A stretch of 64,000 nt of DNA, taken from contig CADCCF010000004.1 in the NCBI GenBank assembly GCA_902799835.1, forward strand, positions 62,001 to 126,000, given 5' to 3'. Source of the DNA: an uncultured Pseudomonadota bacterium (lineage in GTDB: Bacteria > Pseudomonadota > Alphaproteobacteria > RF32 > CAG-239). The position numbers and the translations under genes are program-made. Shown here in pieces: positions 52,209-61,788 of this stretch (position 1 is the first letter of the stretch; each line of letters opens with the position of its first letter). The notes under the pieces are model-generated. The model had not been told where the DNA came from. It did not search any database and worked only from the letters and a program-made list of their open reading frames with translations.

Positions 52209-52850
52209 ATGAAAAAAGTATTTTTAATCATGCTGTGCTTTGGCATCAGCCAAATGAGTTTTGCACAAATATTGCAGATTGAAAGTTGCAATACCTACTC
52301 AAAGACCGAAGAACAGTTCCTTGCAAAATCCAAAACCGTGTATTACTCAACTATCATTCTTTCGAATGGCGATAAGTTGTTGTATCATCCCCATTTTGGA
52401 TGGGATCTGCAGCGTGGGCCTAATAGCACTCAACCGGTATGGTCCACGACATGCAACCTCGACTATAAGAAAAATTATGCCAAAGGCACTTTGGTATACA
52501 AATATCCGTCTGGAGATAAGTTTGAGCTGGTTGAGATGAAGAAAGTCGGGACTTACACCATCAAAAAAGTGGTTATCCGCGAGATAAATGTCGAACTAAA
52601 TGCCAGTGCCGATTTCAGCTATAAAAGCTTTTGGGGCTTTGTCGGTATTATCGGCGGAGGCGGTTCAACTACCCAAGTGCAGGCTTCAGCTAAAGGCGGT
52701 GTAAAGACTGTGGTAAATGTTATATTTACTAACAATGAGACCGCCAGCATCATCGCCGCTGATGACCCTATTTGGCTTGAAGCTACGGCAGGGCAAAAAG
52801 TCGAACACTATAAAGTGCGCGACTACAATATCTATAAGTTAATTTTTTAA
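52209..52850 (+). CDS. Exported uncharacterised protein
   Basis: 213 aa. The signal peptide is about 1-20 (cleaved after SFA, mature end QILQIESC). Two cysteine residues are in the mature part (ESCNTY, TTCNLDY), likely a disulfide. A glycine-rich stretch near 142-150 (GIIGGGGST) follows. Family unknown. The signal peptide style (MSFAQ) resembles Bacteroidetes secreted proteins. A plausible sigma-70 promoter (TTGACA-17-TAAGAA, from about 52134) precedes it. Monocistronic with a terminator. Confidence 0.6.
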   Translation: MKKVFLIMLCFGISQMSFAQILQIESCNTYSKTEEQFLAKSKTVYYSTIILSNGDKLLYHPHFGWDLQRGPNSTQPVWSTTCNLDYKKNYAKGTLVYKYPSGDKFELVEMKKVGTYTIKKVVIREINVELNASADFSYKSFWGFVGIIGGGGSTTQVQASAKGGVKTVVNVIFTNNETASIIAADDPIWLEATAGQKVEHYKVRDYNIYKLIF

Positions 52851-52856
52851 TTCTAC

Positions 52857-52892
52857 AAAAACAGCCTGTTCAACTTGAGCAGGCTGTTTTTT
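52857..52892. terminator. Bidirectional terminator
   Basis: AAAACAGCCTG pairs with CAGGCTGTTTT between the exported-protein gene and the convergent FtsK-like gene. Confidence 0.85.
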
Positions 52893-52903
52893 GTTATAAC
52901 TTA

Positions 52904-54127
52904 TCAACGCCGTGATTGGAAGAAATATTTTATCATCGTTTTGCTGACCTGTACCACCCAATTGATAAACCGCTTTTTCTCAGTTTTGGTGAGCGAACAC
53001 CAAAATTCGATCACACAATTGCGTTTTTCTTCTTGTTTTACCACCTGCCCTTTGCTGTTGACTACAACTTCAGGATTTTCTACCTTCATTTCCGGAATTT
53101 TACAACGATACGGTTTGAGCATTTCATCAATATCTTCATCGGGGATATAGGCTCCGTGCACGCGTTTTAAGGCTCCGTCACCTGCCAAAAATAACGCATC
53201 GCCACGTCCGATTAAATTTTCTGCTCCCACCGTATCCAAAATGGTACGAGAATCAGTTCCGGAAGCCGTTTTATAGGCAATACGCGAGGGAAAATTGGCT
53301 TTCAACACACCGGTTACCACATCAACCGATGGCCTTTGCGTGGCCATAATCAGATGAATTCCGGCCGCCCTTGCCTTTTGCGCCAGACGTTGAACATATC
53401 CGCCAACTTCTTTATCCGAACTCATCAAATCGGCAAACTCATCAATTACACAGACAATATAAGGCATAACCTCATCAGCTTTTTGATTATATTCGCTGAT
53501 ATTTTTAACCATGCAGTCCTGCAACATTTCATAACGCTTTTCCATCTCATCAACCAAATTTTTCAATGCGGCAACCGCCATAGTATTTTCGGTAATCACC
53601 GGATATAACATATATTTTTGATTGTTATAGGTTGAAAATTCTATGCGTTTAGGGTCAATCATCACTAACTTTAATTCGGTATGCTTTTTACGTGCAATCA
53701 ATGACAAAACAAAAGTATTTAAGCCAACCGACTTACCCGAACCGGTGGTACCGGCTACCAACAAATGCGGCATCTTGGCCAAATCGGCAAAAAGAGGCTT
53801 GCCGGTAATATCAGCTCCCAAACAAATCGGCAAAGCACCTTTGGCATTGGCGAATTCTTCACTGGCTAAAATTGCCTTAAAATCGACTGTATCAAACTTT
53901 TCATTAGGCACTTCAAAACCCAAATCGGCACTGTCTTCAATCGGCTCAACCCGCAAAGATTTTAACTTCATTTCACGAGCAATATCGTCAATATGAGCTA
54001 CAATATTTTTTATTTTGGTACCTACATCTGGAGTAAAAACTATTTGAGTTATCAAAGGTCCTTTATTAGTACCCTTTTCTTTTCCGTTTATGCCATAATG
54101 GCTCAATACTTCTTCCAATTCGGTCAT
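52904..54127 (-). CDS. FtsK/SpoIIIE-type DNA translocase motor without membrane or gamma domain
   Basis: 407 aa. The alpha/beta motor domains are intact: Walker A GTTGSGKS (about 128-135), LVMIDPKRIEFS, Walker B VCVIDEFADLM, and LAQKARAAGIHLIMATQRPSVDVVTG with SRIAYKTASGTDSRTILD. A normal FtsK has an N-terminal four-helix membrane domain and a long linker; here the start is about 100 residues before Walker A. The C-terminus lacks the winged-helix gamma domain that reads KOPS and ends in an unrelated basic tail (VSKTMIKYFFQSRR). It may be a specialised second translocase, or a truncated gene. Confidence 0.75.
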   Translation of the reverse strand: MTELEEVLSHYGINGKEKGTNKGPLITQIVFTPDVGTKIKNIVAHIDDIAREMKLKSLRVEPIEDSADLGFEVPNEKFDTVDFKAILASEEFANAKGALPICLGADITGKPLFADLAKMPHLLVAGTTGSGKSVGLNTFVLSLIARKKHTELKLVMIDPKRIEFSTYNNQKYMLYPVITENTMAVAALKNLVDEMEKRYEMLQDCMVKNISEYNQKADEVMPYIVCVIDEFADLMSSDKEVGGYVQRLAQKARAAGIHLIMATQRPSVDVVTGVLKANFPSRIAYKTASGTDSRTILDTVGAENLIGRGDALFLAGDGALKRVHGAYIPDEDIDEMLKPYRCKIPEMKVENPEVVVNSKGQVVKQEEKRNCVIEFWCSLTKTEKKRFINWVVQVSKTMIKYFFQSRR

Positions 54128-54226
54128 TATAAAATCCTTGCTGTTAAATTAGAAAATATTTGACTTTACTTTTAGCAATTTGCCAGTTAAAAAACAAGTG
54201 AAAAATATAACATATTGAGAATATAA

Positions 54227-55603
54227 ATGATTAAAGATTTAACCAAAGGGCAACCTCTAAAACTGATAGTTTTATTTGCACTTCCTGTATTGGCGGGCAA
54301 TCTGTTTCAGCAGTTGTTCCACATTTCAGATATATTGATTGTCGGACGACTTTTAGGGGTTGAATCACTGGCAGCCGTAGGTTCATCGGCACCTTTGGTA
54401 TTTATGTTTTTAATGATAACTTTCGGTTTTACTGCCGGATTAACAATTATCACCGCCCAGCGTTTTGGTGCTAATGATGTTCGCGGCATCAAATCTTCGG
54501 TTTTCCATTCTCTTGTTGCTGCATTACTTTTGAGTTGTGTGACAAGTTTATTCTTAGTACTGTATCTCAAACCATTGTTACGCTTAATGAACGTACCTGA
54601 AGAGATTATGCAACAATCTTATACTTTTGCTTTTATTTTGGGCATATCAATGATTCCGGTAGTTTTATACAATTTACTTTCCGGATTTATTCGTGCTTTA
54701 GGTGATTCCAAAACCCCGCTTTATTTTTTGATTTTTTGTTCGCTTATCAATATTGTACTTAATTTTGTGTTCATTTACTATCTCAAACTTGGTGTCGCCG
54801 GCTCAGCATTAGGATCTTGTTGTTCAATGTTGCTTACGGTAACCGCTTGTATTGTGATTATTATTAAAAAATTTCCGCTTTTAAAAATCACTTTCGCCGA
54901 CTGCCATTATAATCACAAATTTATGTTGGAGCATTTGCGTGTTGCCATCCCCATGGCTATACAATTTTCAATATTGTCCTTAAGTATGATGATTGTTCAA
55001 AGCGTGTGTAATTCTTTCGGTACTGAAGTTATTGCCGGATTCACTACCGCAATGCGCATTGAACAAATATCAACGCAACCGGTTTTCGCTATAGGTATAG
55101 CTTTTGCCACCTATACTGCCCAAAATTACGGTGCCGCTCTCATTAAACGCATCCGTCAAGGTGTAGTACAATCATTGACTGCCTGTTTTATATTGAGCAT
55201 AATCATAACATTGAGCGTGCGTTTTTATGGCACCCATATGATTGGAGCTTTTATTGACAATAATGAACATCAAGAACAAATTGTCTCAATCGGTCAACAA
55301 TATTTGCTAATCAGTTCTTATTTCTATTTTTTCCTTGCCTGTATTTTTATCACCCGTAATGCATTACAAGGCATGGGACATGCCGGATTTCCACTGGCTT
55401 CAGGAATTTTTGAATTGGTAATCAGAGCCTTTGCTGCCATCTTTTTAGCCGGAGCAATTGGCTATAAAGGTATTTTCTTCGCCGGTCCGATCGCTTGGGT
55501 GGGCGGAGCTTTGGTTACATCATTAGGTTACTGGTGGATTATCAACCATCTCAAACCAAACGATATGCGTAAAATATTCACTCGCAAAAAACAACTTAAA
55601 TGA
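54227..55603 (+). CDS. MATE-family efflux transporter
   Basis: 458 aa with twelve hydrophobic segments in two MatE halves. The N-terminal LPVLAGNLFQQLFHISDILIVG and FTAGLTIITAQRFGAND, and the second-half FAIGIAFATYTAQNYGA, are typical. MATE proteins export drugs and metabolites using sodium or proton gradients. Divergent from the FtsK-like gene. Substrate unknown. Confidence 0.9.
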   Translation: MIKDLTKGQPLKLIVLFALPVLAGNLFQQLFHISDILIVGRLLGVESLAAVGSSAPLVFMFLMITFGFTAGLTIITAQRFGANDVRGIKSSVFHSLVAALLLSCVTSLFLVLYLKPLLRLMNVPEEIMQQSYTFAFILGISMIPVVLYNLLSGFIRALGDSKTPLYFLIFCSLINIVLNFVFIYYLKLGVAGSALGSCCSMLLTVTACIVIIIKKFPLLKITFADCHYNHKFMLEHLRVAIPMAIQFSILSLSMMIVQSVCNSFGTEVIAGFTTAMRIEQISTQPVFAIGIAFATYTAQNYGAALIKRIRQGVVQSLTACFILSIIITLSVRFYGTHMIGAFIDNNEHQEQIVSIGQQYLLISSYFYFFLACIFITRNALQGMGHAGFPLASGIFELVIRAFAAIFLAGAIGYKGIFFAGPIAWVGGALVTSLGYWWIINHLKPNDMRKIFTRKKQLK

Positions 55604-55638
55604 CATAAAACCCTGTCAAATCATCAGATATGACAGGG
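55604..55638 (-). terminator. Terminator of the TPR lipoprotein gene
   Basis: CCCTGTCA pairs with TGACAGGG around a 12-base loop and is followed on the minus strand by TTTTATG. Confidence 0.6.
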
Positions 55639-55661
55639 ACTATGCTAAAACAATGTGAAAT

Positions 55662-57476
55662 TTATTTTTTATTTTCCGAAGCTTCAGCTTGAATTTTTTT
55701 CAAAATTGCTTCAACCTTTGTTTGATCAAAATCCAATTTAGGCTCTTCAATAATTCCTTCTTTGATTTTGTTTTTGGTTTGTTTAATATTAATTTCACCG
55801 CTTTCATCTTTTAAGGTCAAAACATGTCGCCATTGAAAACGCGCTTCATTTTCGCGTTTCGCAAACCAATAAGCATCACCCAAATGCGAAGTTATAACTG
55901 CAGATGAAGGATAGAGTTCAACCGCTTTTTCCAAATATGGCAAAGCTTTGTCATAATAACCCAAATTATACAAAGCAAAACCCAAACTGTCATTAACACT
56001 AGGATCGTTAGGGGCCTGATTATAGGCCTCAACAATAAACTCCAAAGCCCGCTCAACATTCTGTTTATGCAACAACCAAGTATAACCCAAATAATTCAGT
56101 ACCAAGTAATGCGGCTTAAGTTTGTACGCCTTCATCAAAACTTCTTCGGCTTTTTTCCACTTACCCGCACGTTCCAAAGCCATTCCTTTGGCATAATACA
56201 AAACCCACAAACTTGTCTTGTTTTTAGTCAAAGCAATTGCTTTATCATAATATTCTACGGCCTCGACATAGCGATCATGCGATCTGAGCAAATCTCCCAA
56301 TTCTATATAAATTTGAACATCTTTATATTCATCACTCAAAGACTTCAGTAATATTTCGGCTCCTTCTACATTGCCCATTTTAACCAAATTACGCGCTTTT
56401 TTAACCTGTGCCGGATAATATCCTACATCTTTTTCATCAATACTATCATACATTTTGTTGGCATTGTCATACATATCACGTGATTCAAAAATATCAGCCA
56501 TCAAAATTTTAGCGGTACTGTACTGAGGATTAAGATAAATAGTCAGCGCCGTATACATATGCGCAATATCAATTGTTTCAGCATATCTGAAACTTGCTAC
56601 CACTGAAAACAGCGCTTCTGCCGCACCAATCTTGGCCGATGATAGTATCGGCGAGGTGTTTTTTTCATCAGCCTTGGTAATTTTTTCCTTCAAAACAAAC
56701 AACAACGAATCAAGAGCCTGACTATTAACCGTGGCATTCATCATCGCCATAGCTTTGGCTTTTTGCCCGCTACGAATATAAAAATTGGTAATTATCTCCA
56801 ACATCCGCAAAGATAACTCTATGTTTGGACTATTCAAAACAACCTCATAAGCTTGTTGAGCATCTCTGTTCTCACCCAAATAATCCAACAACATCGCATT
56901 ATGCTGAATATATACTGAGTTTAACCCTTCTTCTTTTTTCAGTTTTGCCAATTCATCTAAGGCTTTCTTTTTATCATTCAGTCCGGCATAGCTCCAAGCA
57001 TTAAACAACGGCGTTACAAAAGATTTATACAAAGGATCACTTATTTTCTCCATACTCTTTATTGCTTGTTCATACTCACCGTCATGCATTTTCTTTGTAG
57101 CAATTACCATGTATGCAAAAACATTTTCGGTTCCTTTGTCGATGGCTTGTTGAGCATATTGCGCAGCTTCATCGATTCTTCCTTGCGAAGACAATAATAA
57201 ATACAGTTGATTCAATATCGACGGATTATCAACATTATTATCCATAATCAATTTATAATAATCGGCAGCCTTATCAAAATCTTTGCGAATATGCGCAACC
57301 CTTCCGGACAGATAAGCCCCCGAATTTGTCATCTTAATTGCCGAAATATCATTATTTGCGGTATTAACAGCCAAATTATTTTTCGTCAAAGGAGAACACG
57401 AAACAAATACGGCAGCTGCAGCTCCTAAAGCAGCTCCCCACAACGTTTTATTTTTTCTGATACTCTTCTTTTTCAT
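55662..57476 (-). CDS. TPR-repeat outer-membrane lipoprotein
   Basis: 604 aa. The basic N-terminus and hydrophobic segment (about 13-26) end in lipobox VSC with Cys27. Tetratricopeptide repeats run through most of the protein. Clear ones include VEAVEYYDKAIALTKN, GYYDKALPYLEKAVELYP and NEARFQWRHVL at the C-terminus. TPRs mediate protein contacts, so an envelope-assembly role is plausible. Similar large TPR lipoproteins are common in alphaproteobacteria. Monocistronic. Confidence 0.82.
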   Translation of the reverse strand: MKKKSIRKNKTLWGAALGAAAAVFVSCSPLTKNNLAVNTANNDISAIKMTNSGAYLSGRVAHIRKDFDKAADYYKLIMDNNVDNPSILNQLYLLLSSQGRIDEAAQYAQQAIDKGTENVFAYMVIATKKMHDGEYEQAIKSMEKISDPLYKSFVTPLFNAWSYAGLNDKKKALDELAKLKKEEGLNSVYIQHNAMLLDYLGENRDAQQAYEVVLNSPNIELSLRMLEIITNFYIRSGQKAKAMAMMNATVNSQALDSLLFVLKEKITKADEKNTSPILSSAKIGAAEALFSVVASFRYAETIDIAHMYTALTIYLNPQYSTAKILMADIFESRDMYDNANKMYDSIDEKDVGYYPAQVKKARNLVKMGNVEGAEILLKSLSDEYKDVQIYIELGDLLRSHDRYVEAVEYYDKAIALTKNKTSLWVLYYAKGMALERAGKWKKAEEVLMKAYKLKPHYLVLNYLGYTWLLHKQNVERALEFIVEAYNQAPNDPSVNDSLGFALYNLGYYDKALPYLEKAVELYPSSAVITSHLGDAYWFAKRENEARFQWRHVLTLKDESGEINIKQTKNKIKEGIIEEPKLDFDQTKVEAILKKIQAEASENKK

Positions 57477-57586
57477 ACCGCTAACCTTAAAAAATCTGTG
57501 TAATATTCTAAATATACTACCGATTTTATAAATATAAAATTAAATTTGTGCACAGAAATGATTATTATTGCGAAAATTTATAATTA

Positions 57587-58378
57587 ATGTACAATTCAAA
57601 CGTTATGAATAACCATGATATTGAAGAATTGTTGCGATTTTATACCCTATCCGGAGTTGACGAGACTTGCGGGAGTGCTCCTTTCGCACTAAGCGCTGTT
57701 CAAGCAACTTCCTCCGGATCCCAACAAACTACGCCGGCTCCACTTTCTTTTTCAACTTCTGAAGCAACCAAAAACGCTAATGACTTATGCCAATCTGTCG
57801 CCACCATTAATGAATTGAAGGCCATCATTGAGAATTTTGATGGTTGCAGTCTTAAAAACACTGCGGCTCATACTGTTATGGGCGATGGCAATCCGCAAGC
57901 AAAAATTATGTTTATCGGTGAAGCTCCCGGAGCCGAAGAAGATCTCATCGGCAGAGCCTTTGTCGGACGTAGCGGACAATTATTGGATAAGATTATGAAT
58001 GCTATCGGATTATCTCGTCAAACGGTTTATATCTGCAATATTTTACCTTGGCGACCTCCCGGAAATCGTTCGCCGTCAGATGCGGAAATTGCGGTATGCC
58101 TACCTTTTCTCAAACGACAAATAGAAATTATTCAACCTGAATATATATTAACACTTGGCGCTATTGCCACCAATTCTTTACTTGGCACGGGCGAGACTAT
58201 GTCACATTTGCGCGGTCATTGGATGGAATACAAAATTTCGAATGAGAAAAACGCTCAAGTTCTAGCCACCTACCACCCTGCTTATTTGTTACGAACTCCG
58301 GCACAAAAAAGCAAAGCTTGGCTTGATTTTTTGCGCTTTAGCAAAGCAATTCGGCAAAATAATCAACAAGCCGTATAA
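57587..58378 (+). CDS. Uracil-DNA glycosylase, family 4-like
   Basis: 263 aa (start 57587 or ATG 57605; neither has a good ribosome site). Motif A is GEAPGAEEDLIGRAFVG (111-127), with YHPAYLLR as the C-terminal motif. It removes uracil from DNA. Family 4 enzymes bind an iron-sulfur cluster by four cysteines, but here only two of the expected positions are cysteine (Cys87, Cys171). The first reads Phe84 and the third Trp155 (LPWRPPGNR). That form is, as far as I know, the usual one in alphaproteobacteria, so the cluster may be absent. The N-terminal 70 residues are low-complexity. Confidence 0.83.
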   Translation: MYNSNVMNNHDIEELLRFYTLSGVDETCGSAPFALSAVQATSSGSQQTTPAPLSFSTSEATKNANDLCQSVATINELKAIIENFDGCSLKNTAAHTVMGDGNPQAKIMFIGEAPGAEEDLIGRAFVGRSGQLLDKIMNAIGLSRQTVYICNILPWRPPGNRSPSDAEIAVCLPFLKRQIEIIQPEYILTLGAIATNSLLGTGETMSHLRGHWMEYKISNEKNAQVLATYHPAYLLRTPAQKSKAWLDFLRFSKAIRQNNQQAV

Positions 58379-58459
58379 TTATTTTGATATTTAATGTTAT
58401 TTTAGTAAAATTGTTACTATAATAAAATTATGTTGTTTCACATATAAAAGGGATTAACC

Positions 58460-59149
58460 ATGAAAAAATTAAATATTTTATTAAGTTCACTGACATTGGG
58501 TGCGTTTCTACTAAGCGGAACTGCCTACTCTGCCGATCAAAAAGATACTTCTGACAAAGGCAGAGTTTTATTCAAAATTCACGATATAGCTCCGGAAAAA
58601 GACATCAACGGCAATATTACTGGCTGCAATATTGCAGTGACTCTTTTCAACAACTATGATAAATCCATTTCCAATACTCAACTTGTTTTGAATTGGGACG
58701 ATGAAGTAATTGGAGATATTATCAATCAAGAAGAATACGAACAAAAAGAGGCAATAAATCGCAATCCCGATGCTGATCGTTCTCGTTATCCGACTTCCAA
58801 AACAACTTCGCCTACTATATCCGCCACCATCAAAATTCCTTTAATCAATGCCCATCAACAACTTTCGGTCAAAAACAAGGTTAATACTGACCGTTGCTTT
58901 TTGTTGATTAATGATATGACTGTAAAAGCCAGCAGTTGCTCTTTTGGTGGTGACACTTCTAGTGATCGTTCGTGCAAAGCGTCATTTGTATATATTTCTC
59001 CCAAAGATCCTCAATATTTTAGTGAATTTAAGGAAATTAGTTACAATGACGAAGTTGTTGCCGGTGAAAAAGAAATATTGCATACCCAGACCGAAAATGA
59101 TGAAATATACAACAACATTGTATCAACATTAAACAAAATAGGATTGTAA
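58460..59149 (+). CDS. Exported protein A of a four-cysteine paralogous pair
   Basis: 229 aa. The signal peptide is about 1-24 (ends AYSA). The mature domain has GCNIAVTLFNNYDKSISNTQLVLNW near residues 54-78 in part, then a C-terminal cysteine set (DRCFLLIND, SSCSFGG, RSCKASF). The next gene repeats this pattern: first Cys, a strand ending L-x-W, then three cysteines with the same spacing feel. They are thus paralogues with two likely disulfides. No known family. First gene of a cluster running into a lytic transglycosylase. Confidence 0.6.
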   Translation: MKKLNILLSSLTLGAFLLSGTAYSADQKDTSDKGRVLFKIHDIAPEKDINGNITGCNIAVTLFNNYDKSISNTQLVLNWDDEVIGDIINQEEYEQKEAINRNPDADRSRYPTSKTTSPTISATIKIPLINAHQQLSVKNKVNTDRCFLLINDMTVKASSCSFGGDTSSDRSCKASFVYISPKDPQYFSEFKEISYNDEVVAGEKEILHTQTENDEIYNNIVSTLNKIGL

Positions 59150-59173
59150 ATCAGTTATTGAAAGTTTTGCATC

Positions 59174-60019
59174 ATGAAGTATTGGCAGAATGTTTTAACC
59201 CTCGTTTTAGCTTTGTCGAGTTCTTTGGCTCAAGCGCAAACTTTTGCCCCAAGCGCAACAAGTGATAGTCAAGCGAGTTTAAATTTTGGCAATAAACAAA
59301 CGGCTTCTTCATCAATTACTCCCAATTCTTTTGATACAACGTCGAATTCATTTGAAGCAAATACTAAAGATGAACCTGCCAATGCTTCGGTGCAAAATAT
59401 TCAAGACGCATTTTTCACCACTAAAAAATCATCCTCTGAAAAACAAGCAGTTGATCCGTTCGCTATTATGTCACGCGCCCAATCCGGAACAACTGACGAA
59501 AATAAACAATCTGAAACACCTAAAAAAACAAAAAAAACCAATAAAGACGGACTTCCTCCCGCTGAGGAAGATGATGATTTTTTTGTTCCCAGAGATCAGA
59601 TTGATCAGCGCATACATACACCAACCGTTGATGGTTCTGAACGCGGAGGACAGGCTTTTGTTTTGGTTGGTCCGGACGGAAAAATGAAAAAAGTTACCAA
59701 TATTTTTCTGTTTTATGATGATTTCAAAATTAGTAATGGTATGGCCGGGTATACGACCTGCAATGTACGCTTTAATATAATATCCAATCTTGATCGTAAA
59801 CTGTCACAGTTTGATATAAAATTGGTTTGGCCGAAGATTTCAACCACATTATCATTTTCGGACATTCCTCCTAACACCCAAACCTACTATAATTACACTC
59901 TCTTAGGTGAAGGTTGCTATACCATGGACAAGGCACCCAATATTGTAGTAAATCGTTGCCGTGCCAAAGGAATGACTTCCGCTGAGTGCGCAGCCAAAAT
60001 TAAATGGGTTGCAAAATAA
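59174..60019 (+). CDS. Exported protein B of a four-cysteine paralogous pair
   Basis: 281 aa. The signal peptide is about 1-22 (SLAQA). A disordered Ser/Thr/Asn/Lys-rich region follows to about 145. The C-terminal domain (about 165-281) aligns by eye with protein A: YTTCNVRFNIISNLDRKLSQ, FDIKLVWPK, then GCYTMDK, VVNRCRAKGMTSAEC. The operon continues into the transglycosylase gene, with a 5-base gap. Function unknown; a periplasmic or surface role tied to the cell wall is inferred from context. Confidence 0.62.
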   Translation: MKYWQNVLTLVLALSSSLAQAQTFAPSATSDSQASLNFGNKQTASSSITPNSFDTTSNSFEANTKDEPANASVQNIQDAFFTTKKSSSEKQAVDPFAIMSRAQSGTTDENKQSETPKKTKKTNKDGLPPAEEDDDFFVPRDQIDQRIHTPTVDGSERGGQAFVLVGPDGKMKKVTNIFLFYDDFKISNGMAGYTTCNVRFNIISNLDRKLSQFDIKLVWPKISTTLSFSDIPPNTQTYYNYTLLGEGCYTMDKAPNIVVNRCRAKGMTSAECAAKIKWVAK

Positions 60020-60024
60020 TCAAT

Positions 60025-61788
60025 ATGCCGCGAATTATCAAAACACTCCTACTTGTTTTTACATTTCTATGCGTAACTGCATTGCCTGTTTGCGCTGCCG
60101 ATTCATCATTTAATTCTGATACAACCTCACAAATATTAAGGCTTATATCTGTCGATAAGAGTGATCTTAAAACCTATAAAAAGATATTTAAGGCACTCAA
60201 CAAAAAAGATATCTCTAATATTGATCAATTAATAGACAAGCTTGATGACACTACTCTGCTTGGCACCATATTGGCGCTTAAATATCTTGAAACCTCCTAT
60301 TCCTCATCAGTTGAAGAATTAAATGATTGGCTCAATAAATACAATGACAGCCCTTTTCAATCACGTATCAAAAGACTCTATGAGCGTAAATCCGGTCAAC
60401 CATCATCATTAAACGACGATGACACTTGGTTGCAATCATCTGCCAAAATATCAAGCAAGTATTTAGCACGACTATCACGTCAAGATAAGATATTTCTTAC
60501 CAAAAATGCCAAAGAATTTCGTCTTTCCATTCGCAAAGGCAAAACCTTAAATGCCCGCAAAATTCTTGAAAACAAACGTTTTCAAAATCTGGCACCCAAA
60601 CCTTATTGGGACAGTTTAGGGGCCACATTGGCTATCAAATATCTGGTCGATAATTATGACAACCAAGCTCTTGAATGGGGGAAAAAAGCCTCGCAACGCC
60701 ATAATTCCGGCATGGCAACCTGGGTTGCCGGCATTGCTTCTTGGCGTTTAAAAAAATTTAAGACAGCGGCCAGTTATTTTGCCAAGCTCGGTAGTTCGCA
60801 AAATTCCGACAAATGGCTGATTTCGGCCGGCGCCTATTGGTCAGCACGCGCTTATGAAAAAATCGGCAACACTCTCAAAGCCCAAGAAATGTACAAATTG
60901 GCCGCTCAACACAAATACACTTTCTATGGCATATTGGGTGCCTATCAATTAGGTTATGATTTGCGCCAACAATTTAGTTTTGATAAAAACCTTTATTTAA
61001 CGGATTTCAGCTCTCCAGATAATATCAACGACATTATTCAATCTCAGCCGTTGCGTCGCGCCATTATCCTCATGGAAATCAAGCAAAACGACTTAGCCGC
61101 CCAAGAAATTATCAATGCATATAAAAGCATGACTGACACCCAAAAAGAAGCTTCCATCCTCATGGCTCACCAAAAAGGTCTCCATTCTTTGGTAATTGCC
61201 ATCAGCAGACAAGCTGATTTTGATGATGTTATCGGTCGCTATGAAAAGGAAATTTATCCCCTGCCGCAATGGTCACAACAAAATGAGTGGCAAATTGACA
61301 AAGCTTTGCTATTGGCCGTTATCCGTCAGGAATCCGCCTTTAAAGATGATGCCGCATCACGCACTGGCGCAAGAGGATTAATGCAGCTTATGCCCAATAC
61401 TGCCAGCTATATCAGTGGCGACAAAACCATCAAACGCCAAAAAGATAAACTTTATAATCCTGATTTTAACCTGCAATTAGGGCAAAAATATGTCAATTAC
61501 CTGCTAACTAAACCCTTTATTGAGGGCAATTTGTTTTTTATGCTCTCAGCCTATAATGCCGGTCCCGGCAACTTGGTAAAATGGCAAAAAAATTCGCGTT
61601 TTCAAGGTGATCCTTTGCTCTATATTGAGGTTATTCCTTCGTCCGAAACCCGCATTTATCTTGAACGCGTGTTAGCCAACTACTGGATTTATAACATTCG
61701 TCTAGGCAATCCCAACCCCACTTTGGAACAGGTTGCTGCCGGCGGCTGGCCGGTTTTGGAGCAATACAAACAAATTTTGTTCGACTAG
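60025..61788 (+). CDS. Soluble-type lytic murein transglycosylase (Slt70-like)
   Basis: 587 aa from ATG 60025; a TTG at 60004 lies inside the previous gene. The signal peptide ends near PVCAADS. A helical superhelix (about 40-410) precedes the SLT domain (about 415-560). The catalytic Glu436 lies in AVIRQESAFKDDA, followed by GARGLMQLMPNTA and the AYNAGPGNL motif. It cleaves the MurNAc-GlcNAc bond of peptidoglycan to form 1,6-anhydro ends. Third gene of the cluster 58460-61788. Confidence 0.92.
   Translation: MPRIIKTLLLVFTFLCVTALPVCAADSSFNSDTTSQILRLISVDKSDLKTYKKIFKALNKKDISNIDQLIDKLDDTTLLGTILALKYLETSYSSSVEELNDWLNKYNDSPFQSRIKRLYERKSGQPSSLNDDDTWLQSSAKISSKYLARLSRQDKIFLTKNAKEFRLSIRKGKTLNARKILENKRFQNLAPKPYWDSLGATLAIKYLVDNYDNQALEWGKKASQRHNSGMATWVAGIASWRLKKFKTAASYFAKLGSSQNSDKWLISAGAYWSARAYEKIGNTLKAQEMYKLAAQHKYTFYGILGAYQLGYDLRQQFSFDKNLYLTDFSSPDNINDIIQSQPLRRAIILMEIKQNDLAAQEIINAYKSMTDTQKEASILMAHQKGLHSLVIAISRQADFDDVIGRYEKEIYPLPQWSQQNEWQIDKALLLAVIRQESAFKDDAASRTGARGLMQLMPNTASYISGDKTIKRQKDKLYNPDFNLQLGQKYVNYLLTKPFIEGNLFFMLSAYNAGPGNLVKWQKNSRFQGDPLLYIEVIPSSETRIYLERVLANYWIYNIRLGNPNPTLEQVAAGGWPVLEQYKQILFD

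Noticed and set aside
48885..58445. Shared 12-mer TGTTTCACATAT before flagellin (48885) and before the exported protein gene (58434)
   Set aside because: Only the flagellin copy has the matching inverted arm. In AT-rich DNA a single 12-base match is weak, so no common regulon is claimed.
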